Program-made: the position numbers and the translations under genes
The notes under the pieces: model-generated
Database searches by the model: none
What the model was told of the DNA's origin: nothing
What the model saw: the letters and a program-made list of their open reading frames with translations, nothing else
Shown here: one piece after another, positions 36,465 through 45,583 of the stretch
Numbering within the stretch: the stretch's first letter is position 1
How the letters are laid out: every line of letters starts with the position of its first letter
Assembly (NCBI RefSeq): GCF_010119975.1
Contig: NZ_CP048222.1
Location: 5,990,501-6,054,500, forward strand
DNA from: Rhodocytophaga rosea
GTDB lineage: Bacteria > Bacteroidota > Bacteroidia > Cytophagales > 172606-1
Direction: 5' to 3'
DNA length: 64,000 nt

Positions 36465-36509
36465 AAACCAGCTAATGCTGTAAGCAATCTTTACAGCATT
36501 AGCTGGTTT
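36465..36509 (-). terminator. 19-bp hairpin, probable terminator of the HxlR gene
   Basis: Perfect arms of 19 bp (AAACCAGCTAATGCTGTAA and its complement) with a 7-nt loop. On the minus strand the stem is followed by TTTTTGT, so it can terminate the HxlR transcript; the plus side has only a short T run but may also stop the peroxiredoxin operon. The remaining 339-nt gap (36301-36639) has no gene. Confidence 0.65.
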
Positions 36510-36639
36510 GCCAGAAGAGCGAAGCTACATCTCCTTAAATTATGTTTTATTGAGTTGTAACGCATCTTGCTTTGTGGGAAAAGCCTTAATGGCAACTATA
36601 AAATTTTGACTAAAAAAAGAAGAATCTGATTTAGAACTA

Positions 36640-36978
36640 TTACTTACCGATAACCTCCTTGCGATGAGCTAAACCCCAATAATGAAGCTCATCCAATACT
36701 TTTTCCAGAGACAAACCATGTGAAGTAACGGAATACTCAACCGTTGGGGGAAAAGTATCATATACTTTTCTGTCTATTAGCTTGTTTGCTTCCAGACTTT
36801 TTAACTCTTTGGAAAGAGTTTTATCTGTTATTCCTTGAACTTCTCTTGCTATTTGCTTAAACCTTTTAGGCCCTTGCGACAAGGAAAAAAGAATAAGCAA
36901 TTTCCATCTGCCTTCCACTGCTTCAAGTGCATCCCTTATAGAAAGCATTGTTGTTGGGCAACCACTTTTTGATAACAT
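36640..36978 (-). CDS. HxlR family winged-helix regulator
   Basis: A 112-residue protein with the HxlR core: DALEAVEGRWKLLILFSLSQGPKRF, the recognition helix region ITDKTLSKELKSLEANKLI and the wing YDTFPPTVEYSVTSHG. The only cysteine is Cys7 near the N-terminus, the position used for thiol sensing in YodB/HypR-type members. It is divergent from a DoxX gene, with a 111-nt spacer that contains an imperfect dyad (37006-37044), so it probably represses DoxX under reducing conditions. The redox role is inferred from family knowledge. Confidence 0.9.
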   Translation of the reverse strand: MLSKSGCPTTMLSIRDALEAVEGRWKLLILFSLSQGPKRFKQIAREVQGITDKTLSKELKSLEANKLIDRKVYDTFPPTVEYSVTSHGLSLEKVLDELHYWGLAHRKEVIGK

Positions 36979-37005
36979 ATCATTTTCATTTTTACATTAC
37001 TTCCA

Positions 37006-37044
37006 AACTGGATAGCGCTTTCCAAAGAGGAAGTGCTATCAGTT
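37006..37044. promoter_or_regulatory. Imperfect dyad in the HxlR/DoxX intergenic region
   Basis: AACTGGATAGCGCTTTCC (37006-37023) is imperfectly complementary to GGAAGTGCTATCAGTT (37029-37044), and a GGATAGC half-repeat follows at 37045. HxlR dimers bind such dyads between divergent genes. It is the best operator candidate here. Confidence 0.45.
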
Positions 37045-37089
37045 GGATAGCAAATATATTTTATTTTGTGCCAGGTAAAGAACAACAAT

Positions 37090-37524
37090 ATGACTAGAGC
37101 GCAAAAAATATCAAAAACAATGAATTTGATTCTTTGGGTAACACAAGTACTTATAGCCACCAGTTTTATTTGGGCTGCTTCCATGAAATTGTTTGCGCCC
37201 GACGACAAATTAGCCCAGATGTGGCCCTGGACAGCAGATAATGCTATATTGGTAAAATTAACGGGCGTGATAGACTTAACAATTGGCATCGGACTGGTAT
37301 TGCCTGTATTGTTTCACAGGCAGGCCAGGCTGACAATTTATGCAGCTTATGGAACAATTGCCCTTATGACAGCAGCCAGTATTTTTCACATTTCAAGAGG
37401 CGAAGCATCACAGGTTGGTGTAAACCTATTCTTTGCCATCCTTGCCTTATTCATTGTATGGGGAAGAGCCAACAAGCATCCTAAAATTAGGATAAACGAA
37501 GAACAAGCACTCCCCAGGTGTTGA
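37090..37524 (+). CDS. DoxX-like membrane protein
   Basis: A 144-residue protein with four hydrophobic segments (LILWVTQVLIATSFIWAASM, AILVKLTGVIDLTIGIGLVLPVLF, and two C-terminal helices), the DoxX-like arrangement with MKLFAPDDKLAQMWPW after the first helix. I start at ATG 37090; an in-frame TTG at 37066 would add eight residues. DoxX-like proteins are linked to thiol and oxidative stress. It is divergent from the HxlR gene that likely controls it. The downstream gene is on the same strand but 98 nt or more away. Confidence 0.82.
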   Translation: MTRAQKISKTMNLILWVTQVLIATSFIWAASMKLFAPDDKLAQMWPWTADNAILVKLTGVIDLTIGIGLVLPVLFHRQARLTIYAAYGTIALMTAASIFHISRGEASQVGVNLFFAILALFIVWGRANKHPKIRINEEQALPRC

Positions 37525-37622
37525 GAAAAGGGCTGAGGCTGTAAATTTAGTAATAGGGCTTCAAAATATTCTGCTTGGGCAGTAACCGAATCGTTATACT
37601 ATATAAACTGGCCATTTGAAAT

Positions 37623-37784
37623 ATGATACCAGGTTTAGTCTTACTCTGGCTATTTGTTGTTTTTCAAACAAGCTCCTGTCAGTCACTCTGTTTAAAAGAA
37701 AATACATTGAGTAAACAAGCCCACCGCCATGGCCTTTATACCCGGAAAACAGAATACTTCCAGAAATTTACCAAATTTTCGTAA
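37623..37784 (+). CDS. Possible 53-residue lipoprotein
   Basis: This short frame starts ATG ATA CCA and has a hydrophobic leader (LVLLWLFVVFQTSSC) ending in a lipobox-like Cys, then a basic tail rich in Lys/His/Gln. It is the only ORF in the 368-nt gap between DoxX and the first GH43 gene. No family is recognised, and it could be chance. Confidence 0.3.
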   Translation: MIPGLVLLWLFVVFQTSSCQSLCLKENTLSKQAHRHGLYTRKTEYFQKFTKFS

Positions 37785-37892
37785 ATGATTTTCAGTTAAA
37801 GATATTGCTATAGATATAATAGTTGACAGAAATAACTATTTTTAACGGCTGCCTCAGTTCCACACAAGAAAAAGGATATACTTACTATTACT

Positions 37893-38894
37893 ATGAAAAA
37901 TCCGGGTTTGACTTTACTAGCTTGTTTATTTTTTTCATTCCTGCTTAAGGCGCAGGAAAATAGGTTAAGCCCAGTCAGACAAAATATTCCGCTGGATTCC
38001 ATAGTCTTGAGTGATCCTTTTATTCTTACAGATCCTAAAACAAAACTGTACTACATGACCGGAACCGGCGGCATGTTATGGAAGAGTAAAGATTTGAAGC
38101 TTTGGGATGGCCCCTATAAAGTGACCCAGACTGACTCAAACTCCTGGATGGGACCTAAACCAATGATATGGGCTGCCGAAATTCATGCTTTTAAAAACAA
38201 GTACTATTATTTTGCAACTTTCACCAACCGCTCTGTCAAGATAGATACCGTTAAGGACAATATCATCGAACGGAGAGCCTGCCATGTACTGGTAGGCGAC
38301 AAACCTGAAGGTCCTTATTTACCTATGAAAGATCCTACTTATCTGCCTGCCCATATGCCTACTCTGGATGGAACGCTCTGGATTGATAAAGATGGAAAGC
38401 CCTATATGGTTTACTGTTACGAATGGCTGCAAAACCTGAATGGGACTATTGAAAAAATTGAAATGAAGCCTGACTTAAGTGGTACGATAGATACAGGAAA
38501 GGTTTTATTCCGTGCCAGTGATGCTCCCTGGAGCCGTGAAAAGGACGAGAAAGGCAAGGACCGCCCAAATAAAGTAACAGACGGTCCCTATCTGTTCTAT
38601 ACAAAAACCGGCCGGTTGGGTATGATATGGACCAGCTGGATTTATGATGTATATACACAAGGCGTTGCTTATTCAGAAAGTGGCACCCTGGATGGGCCCT
38701 GGATTCAGGAAAAAGATCCGATCACTCCTCCCAATTATGGTCATGGAATGTTGTTCCGCACGTTGGAGGGCAAACTATTGATGTGCATTCATAGTCATAA
38801 AAGCGTAAACGGCCGCAATCGCCGCATTCCACATTTATTTGAAGCAGATGTATCAAGCGATAAGTTAGTGGTTGGTAAGCCCTATTTACCTTAA
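37893..38894 (+). CDS. Glycoside hydrolase family 43, secreted
   Basis: A 333-residue enzyme with a signal peptide (about 1-20). The five-bladed propeller of GH43 is recognisable: the catalytic base Asp in LSDPFILTDP, the pKa-tuning Asp in MPTLDGTLWID, and the acid region KVTDGPYLFYTKTG, where Asp stands near the usual Glu, as in several GH43 subgroups. GH43 enzymes remove or cut alpha-L-arabinofuranosyl or beta-D-xylosyl residues by inversion. It faces the convergent GH43 at 39000 and starts the glycan-use region. Confidence 0.85.
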   Translation: MKNPGLTLLACLFFSFLLKAQENRLSPVRQNIPLDSIVLSDPFILTDPKTKLYYMTGTGGMLWKSKDLKLWDGPYKVTQTDSNSWMGPKPMIWAAEIHAFKNKYYYFATFTNRSVKIDTVKDNIIERRACHVLVGDKPEGPYLPMKDPTYLPAHMPTLDGTLWIDKDGKPYMVYCYEWLQNLNGTIEKIEMKPDLSGTIDTGKVLFRASDAPWSREKDEKGKDRPNKVTDGPYLFYTKTGRLGMIWTSWIYDVYTQGVAYSESGTLDGPWIQEKDPITPPNYGHGMLFRTLEGKLLMCIHSHKSVNGRNRRIPHLFEADVSSDKLVVGKPYLP

Positions 38895-38960
38895 ATAGAA
38901 CATAATACTACCAGTCACTGCCTTCATTTAACTAATAATCCATACATGAATATTTTACTT

Positions 38961-38992
38961 TCAAGCCTTTGACCAGAAGGGCAAAGGCTTGA
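38961..38992. terminator. Hairpin between convergent GH43 genes
   Basis: A perfect 11-bp stem (TCAAGCCTTTG and its complement, 10-nt loop) lies 67 nt past one stop and 8 nt past the other. No long U-tract follows on either strand, so the terminator call is moderate. Confidence 0.4.
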
Positions 38993-38999
38993 GTAATTA

Positions 39000-40178
39000 T
39001 TACTTGTTACTGACACTTTTGGCTATACCTGAGGGAAGCTTTTGCGGGGTAGTGGTAGGTCCAAAAACGGTTATTTTTCCGTTTTTTACTTCCATCCTGT
39101 CAACAAAAACCACTCTTTCCTCTCCAGTTTTGGCTGTTCTTCCGTGATAAACGCAAAACATTTCTTTGCCATCCGGGGAGTAGGCAATGCTGTTGTGCCC
39201 GGTTCCTGTTACGAGGCCACCCTTATCGGTATTTTTCTGCAAAATGGGATTGTTGGACGCTTTTTTAAATGGACCTAACGGCGAAGAGGAGGTGGCATAT
39301 CCGATGGCATAATTGGCTCCGCCGAAATGGTTGGCCGAATACATAATATAGAAAATATTGTCTTTTTTGAAGGTGACTGATCCTTCTGTCCAGCGGCGGT
39401 TTACTTCGCGGGATGTAACCGAGCGGCTTTCCCATTCTGCCTGTTTATCACTTAAATGAGTGGGTGGCTGCAGGATTAAAACCGGTTCTCCGATAACTCC
39501 GGAAAAATCTGGTTTGATCTGAATGCCATATACCCAGCTTTCTTCAATTTCCTGGTACCAACCTTTCTTCCTGGCCAGGTCCGCCACTTCACTTTCGACC
39601 GGATGTTTATAGCAAGCCCGTGAGTAATACAAATAGAATTTGCCATCTGTATCAAAAAAAACATTGGCATCAATAATAGGATAGCCAGGATCAAAAATAG
39701 GCTGCTTGTTCAGATCAATAAATGGACCGGTAGGCTTGTCGGCAACGGCCACTCCGATTCTGAAATTTTCCAATTCCTTGGTAGGGTTTTCCTTCCACTG
39801 TGCACTGTAAAACAGGTAAAACTTACCTTTTACCTCATACACTTCAGGTGCCCAGTAAGCCCCTTCCCAGCCAGCCTGTGGATCGCTCCACCCATTTGTA
39901 TTGTCATGAAAATATACCTGCCCTTCCGGCTTCCAGTTTACCAAATCTTTTGAAGAATATGCAGCAAACCCCTTATTGGCTCCTCCACCAGTGCCATACA
40001 TATAATAACTTCCATTGGTGTACAACACATATGGGTCTCCGAACTGAACAGGCAAAGGATTAGAATAAGTGGCTTTTTTTGTGGCAATGCTTTGAGTAGT
40101 TTGGGCCATACCCGGGTATAAAGCCAGAGCAGTAACCAAGAAAAAAAGGAGCAGTAACTTTTTCATTGGGACTTTCAT
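39000..40178 (-). CDS. Glycoside hydrolase family 43, secreted
   Basis: A 392-residue enzyme when started at MKVPMKKLLLLFF, which gives a normal signal peptide ending GMAQ. Upstream in-frame ATGs at 40208 and 40349 only add non-signal sequence. GH43 motifs: base Asp in VQFGDPYVLYTNG, second Asp in IIDANVFFDTDG, acid Glu in RRWTEGSVTF, and the C-terminal GTGHNSIAYSPDGKEM. This profile resembles beta-xylosidase/arabinofuranosidase subgroups. It is transcribed away from SusC, with a 415-nt shared upstream region, and is likely exported to the periplasm. Confidence 0.85.
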   Translation of the reverse strand: MKVPMKKLLLLFFLVTALALYPGMAQTTQSIATKKATYSNPLPVQFGDPYVLYTNGSYYMYGTGGGANKGFAAYSSKDLVNWKPEGQVYFHDNTNGWSDPQAGWEGAYWAPEVYEVKGKFYLFYSAQWKENPTKELENFRIGVAVADKPTGPFIDLNKQPIFDPGYPIIDANVFFDTDGKFYLYYSRACYKHPVESEVADLARKKGWYQEIEESWVYGIQIKPDFSGVIGEPVLILQPPTHLSDKQAEWESRSVTSREVNRRWTEGSVTFKKDNIFYIMYSANHFGGANYAIGYATSSSPLGPFKKASNNPILQKNTDKGGLVTGTGHNSIAYSPDGKEMFCVYHGRTAKTGEERVVFVDRMEVKNGKITVFGPTTTPQKLPSGIAKSVSNK

Positions 40179-40593
40179 TTTTTCTTTAAATGTAGATAAA
40201 TTTTTCATAGCAATGCTTTGATGGGTACTGTAAATGGCCTGATGGAAAAGAGAAGCTTTCACTGCTTGACTGCCTGTAGTTATACTTAAGGCACATGGAA
40301 GGGATTGCTGTTCAACAGTTGGAGTAATCCTATTCAACTTTCGGTTCACTAATAGACAAATAGGACTACTCCTAAACTCAATAAATTTTTCTTCCTGATG
40401 TCTTTCTGACCCATGAGGAAAAACACAAATAAAAATGATAATAAAATATATTCTTTAAAGGTGTGTAATATGTAATTTTTATACCTTGAGGAATTGCATT
40501 ATTAAAATAAATATTTACATTTAACATAGCGTAACTTGCTTAATTTACCTGATTTATTAGTAAATTATTTTTAACCTTTCTTACAACAAACCA
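40179..40593. other. Divergent GH43/SusC upstream region
   Basis: These 415 nt contain the promoters of the divergent GH43 and the SusCD run. They are very AT-rich near 40440-40590. I saw no ORF, clear -33/-7 pair or operator I would defend. Confidence 0.4.
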
Positions 40594-43500
40594 ATGAACA
40601 AAAAAATTTACAAAATGAAGGCACTCCCCCTGCTTTTAGCAGCAATGCTGATAGGCGGGTTGGAATGTCAGGCTCAAGTGCAGGCTATGAGAATAGATAA
40701 GATTCCTAGCCACCAGCCAGCCATGGTAGTTGCTGTAAATAACCCGGCTGACTTCAGCAATGGCACTAATCTGCTTCAAGCAGAAAACAGGAATAAGATG
40801 GAAGGAATATCCAAACCAGTAGACATACAAATCAGTGGAAAAGTAACAGATGAATCAGGAACAGGTCTGCCGGGAGTAAATGTGCTGATCAAAGGTACGG
40901 CTACTGGCACCACTACCAGTGCAGAGGGTAACTATTCACTCACGGCTCCCGATGGAAATGGTACCCTGGTATTTTCCTACATAGGCTATGCTACTCAGGA
41001 AGTTGCGATTAATAACCGTTCCGCCATTAATGTTTCTCTTGTACCTGATGTTCAGTCTTTGAGCGAAGTGGTGGTAGTGGGATATCAGACACAGAAACGG
41101 AGCGATATTGTGGGTGCAGTAGGTGTAGTAGATACGGACGAAATTAAAAAAGTGCAAGCTGGTAGTGTGGGGGAATTATTACAAGGCCGGGCAGCGGGCG
41201 TAACCGTTACTTCAAGTGGCGCGCCAGGCCAGGCTTCAGCTATTAAAATACGGGGTACTAATTCCATTAATGGCCAGGATAGTCCTTTATATGTGATTGA
41301 TGGGATGTTTATTAATGGAGCTTTTCCTGATTTTAATCCAAATGATGTAGAATCTATCCAGGTATTAAAAGATGCCGCGGCAACGGCCATGTATGGTTCC
41401 CGGGGTATGAACGGCGTTGTAATTATTACGACCAAACGTGGTAAACAAGGCGCTCCTGCTATTAGCTACAATACCTATGTGGGTGCTCAAACTGTACCCA
41501 GACGTTTGCCTTTAATGAATGCAGCGCAGTTCAAACAAGCCATCACTACAGCCTATGCCAATAACGGTGAGCCAGCCCCTACACTCTCAGAAAACGTAGA
41601 CACCGACTGGCAGGATGCTATGTTCAAGACTGGTTTAATCACGGACCATAACCTTACGGTTTCAGGTGGAGGCGAAAATGCCAGCTATCTGGTGTCTGGT
41701 AACTTCTTTTTTCAGGATGGAACTATTAAAGGCCCTTCTTTCCGCAGGTATCAGATCCGGGTGAATACGGATATGAAGAAAGGCAGGATTAGAATAGGCG
41801 AGAACTTAATGTTGTCGCGCAACCTGACCAGCAATGTAAATGGACTACCTTTTCTGGATGTTTTGCAAATGTTTCCCACCATTCCGGTATATGATCCCAA
41901 TAACAGGAGTGGATATGGTTATGGAAGAGGCAATCTGAATAATACGTTTGCCACCAACCCGGTAGGCTTACAGGAACATTACAGCAATAAAACAACCAGT
42001 GCCAAAGTATTCGGTTCTGCTTTTGCCGAAGTAACCATATTTGATTTTCTGACCTACAAATTGAATATGGGTCTGGATTACTCCCAGTTCTCTACCAAAT
42101 ATTTCGAACGGATTGGTGCGCTTCGCCAGAATAATCCCGATGGTGGACCAGCCTTCGTAGATGACAGAGCAGGGGAATTCTTTAATATTCTGGTAGAAAA
42201 TACCCTGAATTTTAATAAAACCTTTGGTAAACATTCCCTTTCAGCATTGGTAGGATATACCCAGCAGAAAGATAATTACAAAGAGGTATTTGCCCATATT
42301 GAAGGAATTAACGGAGAATATTGGGTACAGAACAATGGTACGACCAGTCCGCGGACCAATGGATTTATGAACCAGCGTACATTGGCTTCCTGGCTGGGAA
42401 GTATCAACTATTCATTTGCTGATAAATACCTGATTCAATTAAATGCACGCCGCGATGGCTCTTCCATATTTACAGACGATAATCAATATGGTGTTTTCCC
42501 TTCCGCCTCTTTAGGATGGCGGGTAAGTAAGGAAGGTTTTATGCAGGCTGCGCCATTTATCAGCGATCTTAAATTACGGGCCAGTTATGGAGAAGTAGGC
42601 AGCCAGGCCATAGGAATTTTAGATAACTTCGCAGAGGGGCCTTACCGGATCAGCCCAACCATCGATTATAATCAGAACTATATATTTAATAATGGCATTG
42701 CCTTAGGTGCTATCAACCGTCAGCTGGTAAATCCTAACATAAAATGGGAACGAAAAGCTACAACCAATGTGGGAATAGATGTAGCATTGCTAGAAAACCG
42801 GATTTTGTTTAGTGCGGATTATTTTATTTCCCGCACCAAAGACTTATTGCTGGAGGTGCCGATTCCACTGACAGCAGGCAATACGGGAGTTAATCCAATT
42901 GATAACCTGGCTTCTATCCAGAATAAAGGCGTGGAGTTTGCCCTCACCTATCAGAACCAGGTAGGACAATTCAAGTACAGCGCCTCTGCTAACGTTACCT
43001 CTATCCGCAACAAGGTACTGGGATTAATACCTGCTAATAACAATCAGCCTATTTATGGAAATTTACAATTGATACGTCTGGCTGTAGATGAGCCTATTTC
43101 ATTCTATGCCCTTAAAATGGATGGTATTTACCAGAACCAGGCAGAAGTAGATGCATCAGGGATTCAAGGCGTAGCGCCAGGTGATATCCGTTTTATAGAT
43201 ACCAATGGGGATAAGGTGATTAACCTAGAGGGCGACCGCCAGCGGGTGGGTTCTCCCTTTCCAACCCTTGAGTATGGATTAAACCTGACAGGTTCCTATA
43301 TGGGATTTGACCTAACAGCATTTTTTGCTGGAGTAGGTGGCAACAAAATTTTTAATGAAGGCCGCTGGTGGAATGGCCGTTCCGATGATAACTTCAATTA
43401 CCGTTCTGATGAACCTTTCTGGACAGGTGAAGGTACTTCCAACACAGTACCCAAACCAAAGCATGGTGGCTCAGGCCTCAATGCCGTTGTGCAATCAGAC

Positions 43501-43770
43501 CGATGGATTGAAAAAGGTGATTACTTACGTCTGAAAACGGTACAACTGGGGTATAGCCTGCCGGCTTCATTGGTGCAAAACCTGAAAGTGTTTTCAAACC
43601 TGCGTGTATATGTATCCGGCCAGAATGTATTTACGATCACCAAATACAAAGGCTATAGCCCTGAAGTAACGGGTGCTTTCGGCAGAACACGTAGTTTGGA
43701 CAGAGGCCAGGATATAGGCAACTTCCCGGCACCACGCATTTTGAGTGCAGGTTTACAAGCAGGCTTTTAA
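40594..43770 (+). CDS. SusC/RagA family TonB-dependent outer-membrane transporter
   Basis: A 1058-residue protein. A signal peptide (about 1-27) is followed by a short linker, then a carboxypeptidase-D-like domain (ISGKVTDESGTGLPGVNVLIKG, about 80-165), a TonB-box-like segment, the plug (IKIRGTNSINGQDSPLYVIDG and MYGSRGMNGVVIITTK) and a 22-strand barrel ending in aromatic-rich strands. SusC proteins import oligosaccharides captured by the partner SusD, powered by TonB. The SusD gene follows by 43 nt. No ECF sigma/FecR pair is adjacent, so control is probably by a regulator elsewhere. Confidence 0.96.
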   Translation: MNKKIYKMKALPLLLAAMLIGGLECQAQVQAMRIDKIPSHQPAMVVAVNNPADFSNGTNLLQAENRNKMEGISKPVDIQISGKVTDESGTGLPGVNVLIKGTATGTTTSAEGNYSLTAPDGNGTLVFSYIGYATQEVAINNRSAINVSLVPDVQSLSEVVVVGYQTQKRSDIVGAVGVVDTDEIKKVQAGSVGELLQGRAAGVTVTSSGAPGQASAIKIRGTNSINGQDSPLYVIDGMFINGAFPDFNPNDVESIQVLKDAAATAMYGSRGMNGVVIITTKRGKQGAPAISYNTYVGAQTVPRRLPLMNAAQFKQAITTAYANNGEPAPTLSENVDTDWQDAMFKTGLITDHNLTVSGGGENASYLVSGNFFFQDGTIKGPSFRRYQIRVNTDMKKGRIRIGENLMLSRNLTSNVNGLPFLDVLQMFPTIPVYDPNNRSGYGYGRGNLNNTFATNPVGLQEHYSNKTTSAKVFGSAFAEVTIFDFLTYKLNMGLDYSQFSTKYFERIGALRQNNPDGGPAFVDDRAGEFFNILVENTLNFNKTFGKHSLSALVGYTQQKDNYKEVFAHIEGINGEYWVQNNGTTSPRTNGFMNQRTLASWLGSINYSFADKYLIQLNARRDGSSIFTDDNQYGVFPSASLGWRVSKEGFMQAAPFISDLKLRASYGEVGSQAIGILDNFAEGPYRISPTIDYNQNYIFNNGIALGAINRQLVNPNIKWERKATTNVGIDVALLENRILFSADYFISRTKDLLLEVPIPLTAGNTGVNPIDNLASIQNKGVEFALTYQNQVGQFKYSASANVTSIRNKVLGLIPANNNQPIYGNLQLIRLAVDEPISFYALKMDGIYQNQAEVDASGIQGVAPGDIRFIDTNGDKVINLEGDRQRVGSPFPTLEYGLNLTGSYMGFDLTAFFAGVGGNKIFNEGRWWNGRSDDNFNYRSDEPFWTGEGTSNTVPKPKHGGSGLNAVVQSDRWIEKGDYLRLKTVQLGYSLPASLVQNLKVFSNLRVYVSGQNVFTITKYKGYSPEVTGAFGRTRSLDRGQDIGNFPAPRILSAGLQAGF

Positions 43771-43813
43771 GCTGGCAAGCGTAAATAATTTCAAAACCTA
43801 AATTGATTCAAAC

Positions 43814-45391
43814 ATGAAAATACATAAAGTACTGTTATCGCTATCGCTGACTTTTGGCCTGTGTATAACAGCCTGTGAGAAGGAAGAAAACCTTCTTAAC
43901 AAAAGCAACCCGAATGCACAAACGCAGGGGAATTTTTGGAAAACAGAAGCGGATGCCATCAATGGCATCAATGCAACCTATGCCAATATGCAAAACCGGA
44001 CAATCACGCTCTGGGAGATATTCCATTATGATATGCGGTCAGACGAAGGTTATAGTCAGAGTCCCTGGACAGAATTAGCCAATGTGGGTAAGTTCATCAT
44101 CAATGATTATAATATTGCCTTTGTTCGTGAAATGTACACAGATGTATACCGGACCATTTACCGGAGCAATCAGGTGATAACCTTAGTTCCAAATATACAA
44201 ATGGATGACAAGCTAAAAAGCCGTATTCTGGCAGAAGCCAAATTTATCCGGGCGCATATGTATTTCAAACTGGTTACGCTTTGGGGAGGTGTTCCTATTA
44301 TCACAACCATCCAGCTACCCACCGACCGTCCGCAACAGGCAACGGAAGCAGAGGTATGGGCACAGATTGAGAAGGATTTTACAGAAGCAAAAGCTGATCT
44401 TTGGACCAAGGCTGAATATACTGGTAATAATGTAGGCCGGGTTTCTAAAGAAGGAGCTACGGCGTACCTGGGCAGGGTATTTCTACAGCAAAAAAAATAT
44501 ACAGAAGCGGCTGCCCAGTTTAAGGAAATTATCGATATGGTTCCTGCCAAGTTTGATCTGATGCCCGAATTTAAAGATAATTTCACAGAGGAATTTGAAA
44601 ATAATAAAGAATCCTTGTTTGAAATTCAGTTTGCCAACAACAATGGAAAAGTGAGCGGTTTCCCTATTTATGACGCTGCCGGGGGCGATGAAACCAGTGA
44701 AAGAGCGCAATTCTTTGGCGTACGAACCTCAGATTTTCCGGCCCCTGAAGTAGTGGGCGGCTGGTGTGATGGCCAGCCTACCAAATGGCTGTTAAACCAG
44801 TTTTTAATTGAAAAGGATAAGGATGGAAACGTTGACCCACGCCTGCAGTATACCTTGTACTATAAGCATCCAGGTGAACTGCTTTTCGGCAAAACGTATG
44901 AAGAAAGAAAAATTGATGAGAACCAACGTTTCTGGAAAAAATATACCAATTATTTTAAATCAACAGAAGGGTATTTCTCCGGAATCAATACCCGGGACCT
45001 CCGGCTGGCAGATATATACCTGATGTATGCAGAAGCCTTGAATGAGTTAGGCCGCACAGCAGAAGCCATTCCATTTGCTAACCGGGTGCGTGAACGGTCG
45101 AATATGAATCCTTTAGATATAGGCTTAGGGCAGGTTGCTTTCCGGGAAAGGCTTCGCCACGACCGGGTACTTGAACTGGCAGGCGAAAGCAAACGCTTTC
45201 TGGATATGAAGCGGTATGGAATACTAGGTCCTGAGTTAGCCGGTCCTACACCTGACCTTCCTGCGAATGTGGCTGATTTTGATACCGAGTTCAAAAACTT
45301 TGTAAAAGGAAAATCAGAATACCTGCCCATACCTCTCTATGAAATTGATGCCTTAGGCGCAGGTAAAATCAAACAGAATCCGGGTTATTAG
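43814..45391 (+). CDS. SusD/RagB family glycan-binding lipoprotein
   Basis: A 525-residue lipoprotein with lipobox GLCITAC (Cys about 21). SusD hallmarks: NFWKTEADAINGINATYANMQ, the TPR-rich core (RILAEAKFIRAHMYFKLVTLWGGVPI, AYLGRVFLQQKKYTEAAAQFKEI) and the C-terminal LRLADIYLMYAEALNELG with RERLRHDRVLELAGESKRFLDM. It lies on the cell surface as a lid on SusC and binds the oligosaccharide. It is translated 43 nt after SusC and followed by a strong hairpin terminator. Confidence 0.96.
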   Translation: MKIHKVLLSLSLTFGLCITACEKEENLLNKSNPNAQTQGNFWKTEADAINGINATYANMQNRTITLWEIFHYDMRSDEGYSQSPWTELANVGKFIINDYNIAFVREMYTDVYRTIYRSNQVITLVPNIQMDDKLKSRILAEAKFIRAHMYFKLVTLWGGVPIITTIQLPTDRPQQATEAEVWAQIEKDFTEAKADLWTKAEYTGNNVGRVSKEGATAYLGRVFLQQKKYTEAAAQFKEIIDMVPAKFDLMPEFKDNFTEEFENNKESLFEIQFANNNGKVSGFPIYDAAGGDETSERAQFFGVRTSDFPAPEVVGGWCDGQPTKWLLNQFLIEKDKDGNVDPRLQYTLYYKHPGELLFGKTYEERKIDENQRFWKKYTNYFKSTEGYFSGINTRDLRLADIYLMYAEALNELGRTAEAIPFANRVRERSNMNPLDIGLGQVAFRERLRHDRVLELAGESKRFLDMKRYGILGPELAGPTPDLPANVADFDTEFKNFVKGKSEYLPIPLYEIDALGAGKIKQNPGY

Positions 45392-45414
45392 TAGGAGGTA
45401 TTGATAAGATTTTC

Positions 45415-45468
45415 AATTACGTAAGCGGCAAGTATTAACCTTGCTGCTTACGTAATTTTGTTTCTTTT
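45415..45468 (+). terminator. Terminator after the SusCD pair
   Basis: An 18-bp stem (AATTACGTAAGCGGCAAG with one G-U pair, 7-nt loop TATTAAC) is followed by TTGTTTCTTTT. It lies 24 nt after the SusD stop and can attenuate read-through into the next GH43 gene. Confidence 0.75.
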
Positions 45469-45583
45469 AGATAAGAGGTTAACTCATGTCATTTCCTGAT
45501 TTCTCCGAATCTGCTTCACTCTTTTTAGTATTTCTATCTGGAATGTAGTTTTTTATTTCTTTAATGCCCTTACTGATAATCTC

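Noticed and set aside
40179-40349. Long N-terminal extension of the minus-strand GH43
   Set aside because: A standard signal peptide begins at 40178; upstream residues would bury it.
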